A stretch of 42,984 nucleotides of DNA from Apostichopus californicus (taxonomy: Eukaryota > Echinodermata > Holothuroidea > Aspidochirotida > Stichopodidae). A model generated the notes under the pieces. That model was not told where the DNA came from and did no database searches. It saw nothing but the letters and a program-made list of their open reading frames with translations. How positions within the stretch are numbered: the stretch's first letter is position 1; each line of letters starts with the position of its first letter. The position numbers were made by a program, and so were the translations under genes. Of the stretch, positions 24,747 to 35,707 are shown piece by piece. Location of the stretch: positions 1 through 42,984 of the forward strand of contig JAIPMN010000554.1 in NCBI GenBank assembly GCA_020650975.1, written 5' to 3'.

Positions 24747-27700
24747 TGTAGTTATTATTATCATGAAAACGGCTACTGATAATGACACTGCTACTCCATT
24801 GCAATACTGGTTTTCTGGTATCTTGGTAGTTAATTTACTTCGTACTGAAACCAATCCAGTGCATGAAATAATGTGTTATCAAACCAGTGAATAACTAACC
24901 CAGTGTACCTGTTTGAGATATAACTTGAGTTTTTTTTAAACAAGAGGTCACCAGGAACGAAGCAGGGAAAAGAGATGGTAACCCTACTATTGACGTGGAA
25001 TGATAAACACTGTGCATAGAGTTAAAATGATTTTCATTAAGGGTCCTTTCACATAATAAACTAAATTGTGCTAAATGCATTTTTCATAACAGATGTTTGA
25101 CGTATTGTGGAATAGTTTATCATCTACCGTTCAATTAACATGCAACCAACATGGATGAGAAAAATCTGACAGTTTGTTATGCATAATGTGACTTAATGTT
25201 ATGGTTGACAGCCTTGAGTACTGATGTGAAACGCCTCATGCGACCAATGCATGAGATCAATCAAAGAAGAGGAAAATGTGACAATTTTGTCAATTCTGAA
25301 CCAAATTTCATCTGCACAGTGTTTCCAGTATAATACATTCCATCGTGTAATATGTTGGATGTACTCTGAAAATGACAGCACCCTGTCCAAATTCGACGTT
25401 CGAGCTGAATTTAGGCGCGCGTAGACCATGTCAGCCAGTATATTAGAACACGTCAGAACATACAATACGTGTAACATGATTGCTTTAATATCGTATTCTC
25501 CAATATAAGAAACGGTTAGACATTTAACAGTTATGCAATTTTGTATGTGAATGAGAAATGTACGTCCTCAACTTTCTTGAAACGATCGATCATATTTATG
25601 AGACATTTGGCCAAAAGCTTGGATATGTTGAATATTCCTTCCCTAAAGGACTCGGTATATATAGTTGTAAAATGGCGCCAGATTGAGACATGGAAATCTT
25701 TGCTCGAATTTCTTACAGTCTTAACTTAGCTTTTGTGAGCACTAATCTAGCATTTTTGTACCTTATAAACAATGACCATTGGAAACAGTTTCAGAACATA
25801 TGCCCTTTTTTCTGGTGGGGTGTAGATATATGCATATGTGTTACTTAGTTAGATGCAGTTGCGCAGCATGATGGATAGTAGCAAACGCAGACACTTTCTA
25901 TTGTCGCAGTGTAGCTGTGACGTGCGTATGACGACGTTCTCTAAGATATCGCATATCCTTCGGCAAGCCTGTTTTTATTTGTTATTGAAGTCTCGTTTCA
26001 AATCTTTAGATAATTATATTTTAAACCACCACTTAATTGAAAGACACAACGTAATTAATTAGTGAAACTTTATGAGATGAACGTAATAATAGAGTCATTT
26101 AAAAAGGTGCTTAAAGTTGCTGCACACTATAACTTATTGGACCCACTTGATAATTCCCCGATATTGAAGGTGTCTCCTTGCATTATCATATCAAATATAT
26201 ATAAAAAAAAAAGTGTGTTACGTTGATGACATTGTTTCAGGGATGTCGATAGTGATTTTATGTTATTTCGATAATGACGGTACATAATGACGTATAGTCA
26301 TCATAAACATCCTAAAGTTATCTTCCCAAGTTGATATGAAATCTATAGCTGCTGTCTTAAGTTAGTGTTATCTTATTGATAAGGCGTCCAAACATTTCAC
26401 TACGAACTGAGTGCATTGCATTCAGCTGGGCTGCATTACATTGTTACTCAATAGACTCCCAATTCGACAGCTTTGATGACATTTTAATGACCGTTAGATA
26501 TATGGGTGTGATGGTGAAACAATAACTCTTCGGTGAAACAAACACGATGATTTCCTCATAAGCCCCTCCCGTCTGACTGTTCACCTATACCCATAGCTAG
26601 CTATGTGTATCGGCTGGACTATTTCAGGTCAATATTCACAATCATCCGTGGAAGTTGATTAGTCCTGTAGCATTCCATTGACGTGTTAATCCGTTTTAAT
26701 CTACAGAAATGACTGTGTGTAAACAATGTATTCTTTGTGAGGACGTCCAAGTTACGAGATTTTCAAGGTCCCTCAGGTGACACATTCATCTTAGAAAATC
26801 GATTAAAACGCAGATCGCGAACTTAGCAAACATGGTACTTTTTCCTTAAGTTTCTTAAGAAAGCAAATATTATTCAACTTTCATGTATGACAATGCCTCG
26901 TCTTTCCTTAAATGACGATCTAAGTTATTAAGGTGGAGGGGAGGGGGGGGGGTGGTGGTAAATTTACTCTTAAAATATACAAAATATATAAATTGAAATA
27001 GAATAATTGCTCTTGAGGTATGATTTGTAATACTGTTTACATTATTGAGCACTGAGGGGAAGACGATGCCTAGAGACTAGGCTAACAGACTTTCCTCTCT
27101 TGACCATGACATTAAGAAGTTAACACATTATCAACCCCAAAGATTCAGCTCGTCTTTGAAGGTTTTACGTACTCAAATACATGTAGAATTCCATGTAGGT
27201 AATTCCTTAGTTGTTGGTCTCAGTTACCAAACTTCCAAGTGTCTTAGTGCGGGTCACGTGTAGCGTCATCCCCCTAGATATAAGGTCACGTGCTCTACAA
27301 ATGTTTACTTCTCTTTTTGGTTTAGTTACATTAAGATATGTTGTTGCATGAACATTGGTTAATTGTTTTGGAAAGTAAGACAAATCTTTTCCAACTTCTT
27401 TAAGAAAACATGACACAACCACGTACCCAAATTGTGTGTTTTCCTAAAAAGTTACACATATGTAAATATACGTAATATACTAATAACATTCTTTCCCACA
27501 TTCGTGATTCACTTGAATATTTCTCTAGCATGTTTGGACCGCCCAAGTTCACTCCTACATATTTCTGATAACACTTAGATATTAATATATATACATATAT
27601 GAACGTCTAATTTAAAGAGACCTTGAAGAATGTGAACGGTGATATTAGGCTTAGCGTATCACTCGTCATTTAATGACATTGTCGTTGATTGAAATCGATC

Positions 27701-28167
27701 GAAGACTGAGTATCTATGTCTGAATATTAGTATGTAATTTAACAAAAATGACTTCTAAAGCCAATACAGGACTTTGAAACTAAAAGACGGCTGAACTTTA
27801 AATGAGATACATGAAACGTTCGTTGATTCAAATTGGTACTTGGAAAGATATGAGGGAAGAGACTTTATAAGGTTTTTTCTCTTCACCATCATGATTCATT
27901 TCACTTGCAACTACTAAGTTTTCTCTTTGACGATATTGTTACCTGTTCTAAATAAATAAATACACTCAACAGTCTTTCCTAATGATATTAAAGAAAAAGG
28001 TGTTTCAGTCATAGTCTCTAGGTTTCCATATTACGATCACATATCAAACGTTTGGATATCAACCCACGCCAGTATCCACCGTCGCAAACTCACGTTGTTC
28101 AGAACATTCCGTTAGTACTATTCGTTACACACGGGGAACGGGGAATATATGCATGAAGAATATATCA

Positions 28168-28183
28168 AATATTAATATGTTAT
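28168..28183. repeat. Target-site duplication, left copy (16 bp) of the U2-headed element
   Basis: AATATTAATATGTTAT is identical to 28381-28396. The flanking bases differ beyond this block, so it is bounded as expected for a target-site duplication. Confidence 0.85.
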
Positions 28184-28380
28184 ACTTTTTAAGAAAAAGT
28201 CACCCAGGAAAGAACCTGGGCACGAAAACCAAACGACCAAACGACTGATCCGCTCTCAGCCCCAGTCCCCTTACATCGGGACTGTGACTGTGTGATCATC
28301 GTCGGGTGTGCATCACCATTCCCCTCGAAAGGGAACAGATACTACACATGATCTTAGCCAAAAGGCCGAGAAGCGATATT
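28184..28380 (-). mobile_element. U2 snRNA-headed retroposed element (SINE-like or chimeric snRNA retrocopy)
   Basis: Read on the minus strand, the element begins (after AAT) with ATCGCTTCTCGGCCTTTTGG, the U2 snRNA 5' end, and follows U2 to nucleotide 45 with one change. It then departs completely: no U2 stem IIa, no Sm site and no U2 3' stem-loops. The remaining ~150 nt holds three clean hairpins: a UUCG-capped stem (28335-28319), a 7-bp stem CAGTCCC/GGGACTG (28284-28263) and CCCAGG/CCTGGG (28220-28203). An 8-bp direct repeat GTCGTTTG lies between the last two. The 3' end is a short self-complementary tail, ACTTTTTCTTAAAAAGT. Perfect 16-bp flanking repeats show insertion by retrotransposition, presumably using LINE machinery. 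It sits in the sense orientation in the 17-kb intron. Confidence 0.85.
28333..28377 (-). pseudogene. U2 snRNA 5' domain (nt 1-45), truncated
   Basis: Forty-four of 45 positions match the conserved metazoan U2 5' end from memory; the only change is position 30 (A to T). The branch-point-recognition hexamer GTAGTA is intact at about 28345-28340. Truncation at nt 45 removes stem IIa, the Sm site and the 3' domain, so it cannot be a functional U2 gene. I saw no convincing snRNA proximal sequence element upstream (to its right). Confidence 0.9.
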
Positions 28381-28396
28381 AATATTAATATGTTAT
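28381..28396. repeat. Target-site duplication, right copy (16 bp) of the U2-headed element
   Basis: AATATTAATATGTTAT exactly repeats 28168-28183. Three extra bases (AAT on the minus strand) lie between it and U2 nucleotide 1. Confidence 0.85.
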
Positions 28397-28714
28397 TGCT
28401 ATATTGTAAACGAAACTGAATAACATTAAATAATGACAACAACGCTTTTAGGTTTTATAGAACACATCGGGATCTGACATATGGTTTTTCATCTCTGGAC
28501 GATGAATTCATGCCTGGCTGCGGACGGTCATTTCACTCGACACGTTCACAGTTAGCAATAGATAGCAAACTGACTATTTTAAGTAATTAAAATCTGTCCT
28601 TCATGCAGTCAGTATACGTATTGATCCCATCGTTTTTCATAACGCCTTTTGTCTTCATGTTCTCTCTGATTGCCACACAAAAGCGATTGTGATGAAAAGG
28701 ATATTGAAACTTAC

Positions 28715-29057
28715 CTTGGCTTTCCTACTTAGTTTTCGTTTGAAATCTTGTGGTTTCTCATCGGGAGTCACGCAATTTGATAGAGGCACAAGAGTATGTC
28801 CAATGGCATTGTACCACTGCGGCAAGTCAGAATTATAAGCAGACAATCGTAATGTGTAATTCTCAAAACCTCTCGAACGATCCACATTAAATGTAAAGAC
28901 TTCTTCAAATGGTGGGTTTAGATTGTTCTTGGCTGTTCTGGAATTGAAAGAATGTTTCTCGTCAGGTAGCAAACAAAGGTTTACAAAGGTATCGTAGGTG
29001 GGTGCACGTTGGCTTCTCGGAGGAAGATCCGTTATCTTGCTCAGATGAATATACAAC
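28715..29057 (-). CDS. SYT15: Coding exon of synaptotagmin-15-like gene (main part of C2A)
   Basis: This 343-nt exon encodes about 114 residues, nearly the entire first C2 domain. Landmarks in order are LYIHLSKITDLPP (strand 2 and loop 1), TYDTFVNLCLLPDEKHSF (the 'DPYVKVxLLPDxK' strand of tandem-C2 proteins), NLNPPFEEVFTFNV (the NPxFxExFxF turn), LRLSAYNSD, and AIGHTLVPL. The acceptor is CCACTTGCAG before 29057 and the donor is AAG|GTAAGT (GT at 28714-28713). Entry phase 2 and exit phase 0 agree with the neighbouring exons. Of the five canonical Ca2+ ligands, the loop-1 first Asp is absent, the second is kept (TYDTFV), and in loop 3 only one of three Asp remains (YNSDLPQWYN). Classical Ca2+ sensing is therefore unlikely. 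No extra exon is needed between this and the C2B exon, because the two domains join with a short linker. Confidence 0.92.
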
Positions 29058-31017
29058 CTGCAAGTGGAACAGATACTATATAACAGTCATATCAATGTAA
29101 CGATCACATAATTAAACAGTTATACCAAGTTTTAATGTCGTAGATCTAACTCCATAACTATCACCAAATAGTTTAACATGTTACATTATCCGAGACTTCA
29201 TATCCCGATAAGTTAGTTATATATACTATAAAAACAGTTAAGACAATCATATGGAGTACAGAACGCTAAATGGTACTACATTCTATACACTTTATAGTTA
29301 TGTTATAGTTAATTATAAGTTTCAGATTCGTATGACATTTTTTTCAAACCTAATTTAAGGGACATTTTGACACGGATGAAAGAGCTCATTCGTTAAACCG
29401 TGTCTTACAGAGATGTGTTAGTTTCACTGGGAAATTGTTTGTGTAGTAACCTAATCGTGACATAAATTTATAATTAAGAGTGAAGATCGAATGCTAGAAG
29501 AAAAAAATTATTACAGTAATGTAATCCGAAGCGCACGTCACTTCAAAGATAACTTTCAGACGTTGCCATAGAAACTCAAATGGTGAAAAGGTAGCATGAA
29601 CTTTCTCTTTACATTACTTTACCTTGGAAGTGTTTAAGAGCCTACTGTGTGCAGTATATGGCAAACAGCCCATTAGAATGATTACCTGCTACGTCGTTAC
29701 AATAAAGGGAAACTTGAAATTGAAATTCCATTTTGTGGAAAATACTTTGATGTATGTTGTATAGGTTATTGACATACAATGCTGTTTATGTAATCCATTA
29801 AAGTTCCAGTTGTTAGTGTAAGTGTAGTGTTCCATAATAAAAGTCATACAAGCGTGACATTCACGGGCATGACTCTCTTACATAAAAAAATGTCATCGGT
29901 AGTAAGGTGTACGAAAGTTTGCATGAAAGTTAACACCCTGCTGAAGAAATGTTTGTTTCAAAATTGTGCAATACTTGTTAACTTCTGGAGCAGAATATTT
30001 ATAATGTTATTGTGTCTTACGCGACATCCCGTATCGGTCATGTGGTCAAATATGAACCAATCACACAAAATCAAATTTCCTTGACAGAAAGTCATCTCTT
30101 TCTTAAGACAATGGAAACAAGTTCTTTAATTTTAATATGTTTCTTCAGATACCACTACAGGGGGTATTTTAACCAGTATCAATGTAATGTATGACCACAT
30201 CTTCATAGCAGTACCAATGCTAAGTGCATTTAGATCTGAGAAGAGATATTTTGGTCTGATTGTCATGGATTTTCTTCTCAGCCAAGCTCGTAGCCTGGAA
30301 AAAAGAAAAAGTTATCTAAATATGTTCCATATTAACAGACGAATCAATACTAAAAGAGTATTAAGAACTACCTTGCCGATACTCTCCTGTTAAGCAGTAT
30401 AAGATATGAGTATGCCAATCGACGCAAAATTATAGCTTCCATTTTAACGGACATACACAGTTATGTATCGCTTGGGAGTCCAATGCTTGGGGGCTCAAAA
30501 GTCTCTTCAAGGACGGGTCTGTTTATATTCGTGATAAAAACTGTTAACCCAGAAGCTTTGCACAAAGTTTCCCTCCATCGATCAGGAAATATGTACTTTA
30601 AATTGTCCCATATTGGTCTTAGATCTCCAAACGGAATCTTAACTATAAGTTATTATGCAAACTTTAGTGAATCGCACCTAACGTCCTGTATGTCCTATCA
30701 ACATTGATTTAACATAGCCATTGGGAATCCTAAGAAGGTGAAAGAGATGAGAAGGCATTCAAGTAAACTACAGGGTTTCTTTAAGATGTGAATTAGACAA
30801 ACGCACATATGTACGCACATGCGAACACAAATGTAAAGCAAAGATGGATGTAGTATTCAAACGAGTGTCAGTTCATCTATGGATGTATATCACTACAACA
30901 AGCAATTTAACGTTACCGAATACAAATGCTATTTTATTGTGCTATCGTAGATCAAGCAAGAGAAAACACAAATGTACGTCAGCCCAGCTGAACTGATGAA
31001 TATTCATCTATATCTGG

Positions 31018-31367
31018 CAGTGGCGTAGGAAGGTACTTTTGAGTGGGGGGGGGGGGGGGGCTGAAGATTGATGGCCGGCCTGGGGGAGAGGTCTAAGGGG
31101 AGGGGGACATTTTTTTGCATTTCCAGGTGGCCTCAGATGCAATTTGGTGCAATATAGCACACTTCAACACCCACTCCATTTTGTAAATAATTTGCATTTT
31201 CACCTGGCCTTAGATGCAATTTGGTGCTCCAAATGAGATTTTTTCTCATTTGGAAATGAAAAAGGGGTTTTCTGACTTGCGAAGCGGGGAGCGGAATGAT
31301 ACTTCCGCCCCCATATTTTTCACTGGGGGCTGGCGCCCCCCAGCCCCCCGGTTCCTATACGCCCTTG
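31018..31367. mobile_element. hAT-type MITE, 350 bp, in intron
   Basis: The left end is CAGTGGCGTAGGAAGG; the reverse-complemented right end is CAAGGGCGTATAGGAACC. The flanks ATATCTGG (31010-31017) and ATACCTGG (31368-31375) are an 8-bp target duplication with one substitution. The interior holds a poly-G run of about 16 and an imperfect ~75-bp internal duplication around 'cagatgcaatttggtgc' / 'tagatgcaatttggtgc' (about 31112-31225). No transposase is encoded; an ORF running off its right end is incidental. Confidence 0.82.
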
Positions 31368-33141
31368 ATACCTGGAATAAAACTCAGTCAGACGAATGTT
31401 GGACCATGTCTTCTTACGTTTACTTTCCAATGTCTGTCGACCAGACTGCAGGAATTATAGTAACTGTGGATGAGTTTACACAAGTTATTGCTCCCTGCAG
31501 CAGGCGACAAATAACTGTAATGTTCGTTTTTCTGTATTTCAAAATTACTTTATCAAATCTCTACTAAATTATTCTGGGATCCCAAACTTTAATTCATGAA
31601 CAGCAAAGTTTTATTGAGTTGAGACGTTGTGGAGACATGTGTTATACTACTGTCCGAAGGCCCATATTTGAAGTGCATGACGTTAAGAAATTAACCTGCC
31701 TTACATTTGGGTGATTCTGGAAAGGAAAAGATAACGTTTTCATTCAAAGATGCTAAATGACTATATCATCATAATTAAGCAGTCACGTGTCTAAATACAA
31801 ATATGCGCAAGGGGCTGATTATGTAATCAGTTTGACATGATGCCGTTTATTCAGTGCTCTTGTGGGAGCTTAGGTTTTACTTAACTCAACGGGTAGTTCA
31901 GGGTATTAATTTCAGTCATGCACAAAATACTGAGAGAGATAACAAGTTAAAGATGTGCCCTGACGATTCGTGCAAAGGAGTAATACTTGCATCTTCAATC
32001 ACTTTCCATCAAATACGTCTGAACAGAAATTGTTTTGATAATTTATCACAAATCTCACAACAAATGTTGAAACGGTGAGAACGTATGGTACCTTGGTTTC
32101 GACATTGTGTCCAGATAGGCACCACCTACGTTGCTAGTGGATTGACAGGTGGTTCTGTGTAACATGCTGTGATTAGTACCGTACTCGCGTTGAAAGTCTG
32201 TCTTATGTTCCTCTATGTGAAGTAGTGTTGGTATAACTGATGTGAAACTTGAAAATAATGTATAGCCTAGATCCCAGTAAGCCCCACCCCACCTCCCGCA
32301 CCTTATAACAATATAATAGCAGTGCATAAGCTTACAATTGGAATGATACGTTCAAGTCTTCAATGTGGGTTAGCTAGGTCAGGTAAATTTTAAATTCAAC
32401 ATAACTAACGAAGGTGAAACTGAACAAGAAACAGAAACGAAAACGTAGTGAATATAATAATTCAAAAGCAACCAATTACGTTGAATTAGAGACAGAATTT
32501 GACATAGTTTGTAACAAGGAGAGAAAGAGAAAAAGAAAAGTTTGGAAAGGTCAAAAGAAAACAATAAACCCGAATCCAAGTTGTCCTTACAATATATATC
32601 TGAAATAACTTAGATAACTCAACTATCAAATACAAGGAACATATTAAAAGAGAATGTCCAAAGGACATTTTGAATTCAATTCCAAATTTATATTTATGAA
32701 GCTACTTTTTACTAGATCAAAATCGTTTGTCGAAAGCCTACTAAATCGCAATATCCTTGCAGCGATATTTGAGCAAAATTGACTGATAACGGAAAACTGT
32801 CAGATACAATCAATTTGCCCATAACTTTGGTATTTTAGGATTAATACCTTACCTTCAAAAATGTTACTACTTTTCAATAGGTACTAACGCAATGTGATTT
32901 ATGAAGAGAATATGCATTTTCCGTCTCGTGACAATATCATTTTTACAGTACGAACTGTAAAGAAATACCTGTAAAGATAACCATTAAAAACTTAGATATC
33001 ACAGTAAGAAAGATTCTTGCATTTCCCAATTTTACGTAATATTCTTAATTGAAGACTGAAGTAAGTTATCGTAGAAAGTGCAGTAAACTGTATTCTTGTT
33101 GCACCGGCAACCGGAGAAAGGAAAGTAGGGCGGAAACCCAG

Positions 33142-33180
33142 GGTCGAAATTAATGAAGCATATATGACCATATTTCGACC
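33142..33180. repeat. 9-bp perfect hairpin GGTCGAAAT/ATTTCGACC
   Basis: The two arms are separated by 21 bases in the intron between the 28.7-kb and 33.5-kb exons. Function is unknown. Confidence 0.5.
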
Positions 33181-33537
33181 TTGGACCGCTAAAGAAATGG
33201 GATCTCACAGACGAAATATCAAGAGTTGCTTCTAAGAGCACCGGTATACGTTTAAACTTTTTCCTTGCAAAAACGAGAGAACATACTGCCGGGGGGTTAG
33301 AACATTGGTGAGAATCAGTTTGGCGTAAACTGTTCATAATCATACAAAGGAAATCGAACGTGTTATTTGATAAGCTTGTGTTCTGTTACGTTCCTGAAAT
33401 ATAAACTTGAATAAAGTCAAATAAAATCATTTAAAAAGGAGTGAAAAAGGCAAAGACTAGGATAAGCAATAAAATTGCTCTATTTTAATCTCATCGTATT
33501 CGAACAAGCGAATTTGCCCAAAGACATAATTTCTTAC

Positions 33538-33961
33538 CTCGATTCTTTCCTGTCGAACCGAACCGCAAACCACACATTTCCATAATATTCCTCAATCACT
33601 TCTTCTATTTTCTTTCCGGTTTTGGTCCTTTCCGGAGTACATGTCTCCTCCGTCATGTATAACTCAGGTCGTAACTGGCCCAGATCCTCCATTCTGAAAC
33701 TTTCGGCACTACGTTTTCTTTGAGGTATATGAAGAGATGGGATCTCAAGACTGGCATCTGTAGGGTAACACTCGCTGGGACTTCTGGAACGTGGGTAAAG
33801 ACATTCTGAAGACCTTGAGAGATTTCTGGGCATCGTCTGAGCCTTCACAGGCGAGAGATGGATGGTTTTGACAGGTGACCTGGGCGTCATGTTGCCAGCA
33901 GAAATAGAGTCGCTCCCGTCAGAGGAAGATGAATCGCCGTCCGTGTAGTAAGAATCGTACT
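33538..33961 (-). CDS. SYT15: Coding exon of synaptotagmin-15-like gene (Ser/Pro-rich linker and first strand of C2A)
   Basis: This 424-nt exon encodes about 141 residues. It opens with an acidic Tyr/Ser/Asp stretch (YDSYYTDGDSSSSDGSDS). A basic Ser/Pro-rich linker follows with two SPVK motifs, several RS dipeptides and LEIPSLHIPQRKRS. It closes with RPELYM and EYYGNVWFAVRFDRKES, the first C2A strand. RPELY then 'G-x-(V/L)-W-F-(A/S)-V' is the arrangement I remember just before and at the start of C2A in vertebrate SYT15. The donor is CGAG|GTAAGAA (GT at 33537-33536); the acceptor CGTTCCTCAG ends at 33962. Entry phase is 1, so at least one upstream coding exon exists. There is no transmembrane segment here; the synaptotagmin N-terminal anchor must be encoded further right. 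An internal ATG at 33890 is not favoured as the start, because the frame stays open to a good acceptor. Confidence 0.85.
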
Positions 33962-34540
33962 CTGAGGAACGATAACATATACACAGTTATCAATCAAGTA
34001 TGGAATGCATAATACTATAGATAGATCATAATAGATGCACATTGCACTTTGAAAGCAAGGGCCATAAATTGTCCGTAAAGTTGTTTGTGTTGCATGAAGA
34101 GTTGTTTACATCTAACAGTCATCACGCCAAAGTATAGTCACATATTTTAGGTATCGTCATGCAAAACAAAAATGACCTCATGCACGTAATGAACTACAAT
34201 TTCATAACTTAACACCTTTTGAGACCTTTTGAGAAAAATAATTGAAAAAACGTCTTTTAGTGGCACTTGCAGTTTTTATAGAGTTTTCGAAACACCGTTA
34301 TATTATTGTTTTATGATGTTCCTGTGTGTCCCTAAACAGAATAAAAGACTTGGTGCACTATTTAAGAAGCCTAGTGCAAAATGATCGAAATTCATTTACG
34401 TTTGTTTAAAGGATTACAAATGTCACAGTCTTAAGAAAAACCACAAATATTTTCTCGTTACACTCTAGATGGCCTGCAGGGTTGTACAACTGATAAGGAC
34501 GTTTCTTGTATCGACAATATTGTATGTTGAAGAAGAGGAA

Positions 34541-34566
34541 AAAATATATATATATATATAATATAT
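34541..34566. repeat. AT dinucleotide microsatellite
   Basis: An (AT)n run with one phase break, upstream of the 33.5-kb exon. Confidence 0.9.
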
Positions 34567-35666
34567 ACCTTAACTTAAGATACGATTACCTTTTATAATT
34601 GATATTTCAATGGTACCAATCTATCAAGGTCTATCCATAACATCACATACGGAATTCACAACATCGAATGCGAAAACAATAACGCAGAATAGATTCCATT
34701 CACAACCTATTCCCAAACTTTGTAAATCACTTTTTTTTACGACACTAACCACTCATCTTCTGGAATAAACCAACTTGATAGCTATATGAAAAACGCGAAC
34801 GTAGATATTTACTTTACATTCCAGGTCAGGTTGTAATAAATCCACAGATAAACGAAACAACGATATGAATTATCCACATTCTAAGCTAGTCAAAGTAATA
34901 ATATATATAAGTATCACAACAGAAGAAAACAAATAATCGCTGAAATTGTCAAAGGTTTGAATTTGTTGCCACACACGTTTCTTTGACTGATATCTTTCCT
35001 GATGAACGACTCTGGCGAATCACGATAATTGTCTTCCGAGACCTTCCAATGTGCAGACACCTCGTGTATGTGACTACATTACTATATTCGCAATCAATTT
35101 CGATTGACGGAGAAGAGTCTGGAAACACCCAAGGCGGTTCAATCATCCTAATGATGAACCTCACTCTAGTATTTTATATCTTGCCAAGCGTCGCTAACAC
35201 ATTGTCCTATTTGCATACATACATACACCAGAAAAGAAATATACAATTTTACAGAGTGATATGAGGAGGTATATTGTCCGTTTAAAGAAAGCCAAAAAAA
35301 AAACAGGATGACCATAACAACGTATACTTCAAGAGGCAAAGTTCATATAGAAATTTAAATGTTAGCGAGTTTACCGCGAGAGGTAGAGAAGTCAATTTGA
35401 TCGCTCTTGCATGAACACACAAACCTGCAAGCGAATTCGTCTCGTTTCTCTTAGCGATGCAAATGCAGACTAATTTATCAGCAAATTGCCGCAAAAATTC
35501 TACGATTTTTGATTAAGTTTTGCGACTACGTGTGTTGTTTGTAACCAGGTACTACCGAGAGGATTTCCCTCAAGATCGTGAACTTTCATTGACTTCAAAG
35601 CTTCAATAGAAAGATCAATGCATTTTGCATTCAACCAACGCATTTTATCAACAGATGGCGGCAATC

Positions 35667-35707
35667 GAGGGGGCTTGAAAAGTTTCGAGTTTTATAAAAG
35701 CCCCCTC
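35667..35707. repeat. 10-bp GC-rich hairpin
   Basis: GAGGGGGCTT (35667-35676) and AAGCCCCCTC (35698-35707) pair perfectly around an AT-rich loop. This may be a degraded transposon end. Confidence 0.5.

Larger units (their letters stand above)
11694..28714 (-). other. Intron of synaptotagmin gene, about 17.0 kb, phase 0, between C2A and C2B
   Basis: The intron is bounded by GTAAGT and GACGCACAG on the minus strand. It is repeat-rich: the U2-headed element (28184-28380), the GATATCGG-rich element (12948-14500), the dispersed repeat copy near 16.5 kb, possible degraded elements at 19.1-19.45 kb and 23.8 kb, a ~50-bp tandem duplication (24646-24746) and several poly-G/C tracts. Two short ORFs with somewhat protein-like composition (18558-18830 minus, 24331-24543 plus) are discussed as findings, not annotated as genes. 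Much of the remainder shows nothing recognisable. Confidence 0.8.
29058..33537 (-). other. Intron of synaptotagmin gene, about 4.5 kb, phase 2
   Basis: The intron is bounded by GTAAGAA and CCACTTGCAG on the minus strand. It interrupts C2A between its first and second strands. It holds the hAT MITE at 31018-31367, which carries an internal imperfect duplication, and a small perfect hairpin at 33142-33180. Otherwise it is AT-rich DNA with no convincing coding sequence on either strand. Confidence 0.8.

Noticed and set aside
28184-28380. Functional U2 snRNA gene
   Set aside because: Identity to U2 stops at nt 45; stem IIa, the Sm site and the 3' stem-loops are missing, and target-site duplications show a retroposed copy.
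31214-31567. 117-codon plus-strand ORF
   Set aside because: It begins inside the hAT MITE and runs out across its right end and target duplication; no transposase or other motif is present.
33032-33343. 103-codon minus-strand ORF just downstream of the 33.5-kb exon
   Set aside because: The exon's donor and the matching phase at 29057 exclude it from the gene; no domain is visible on its own.
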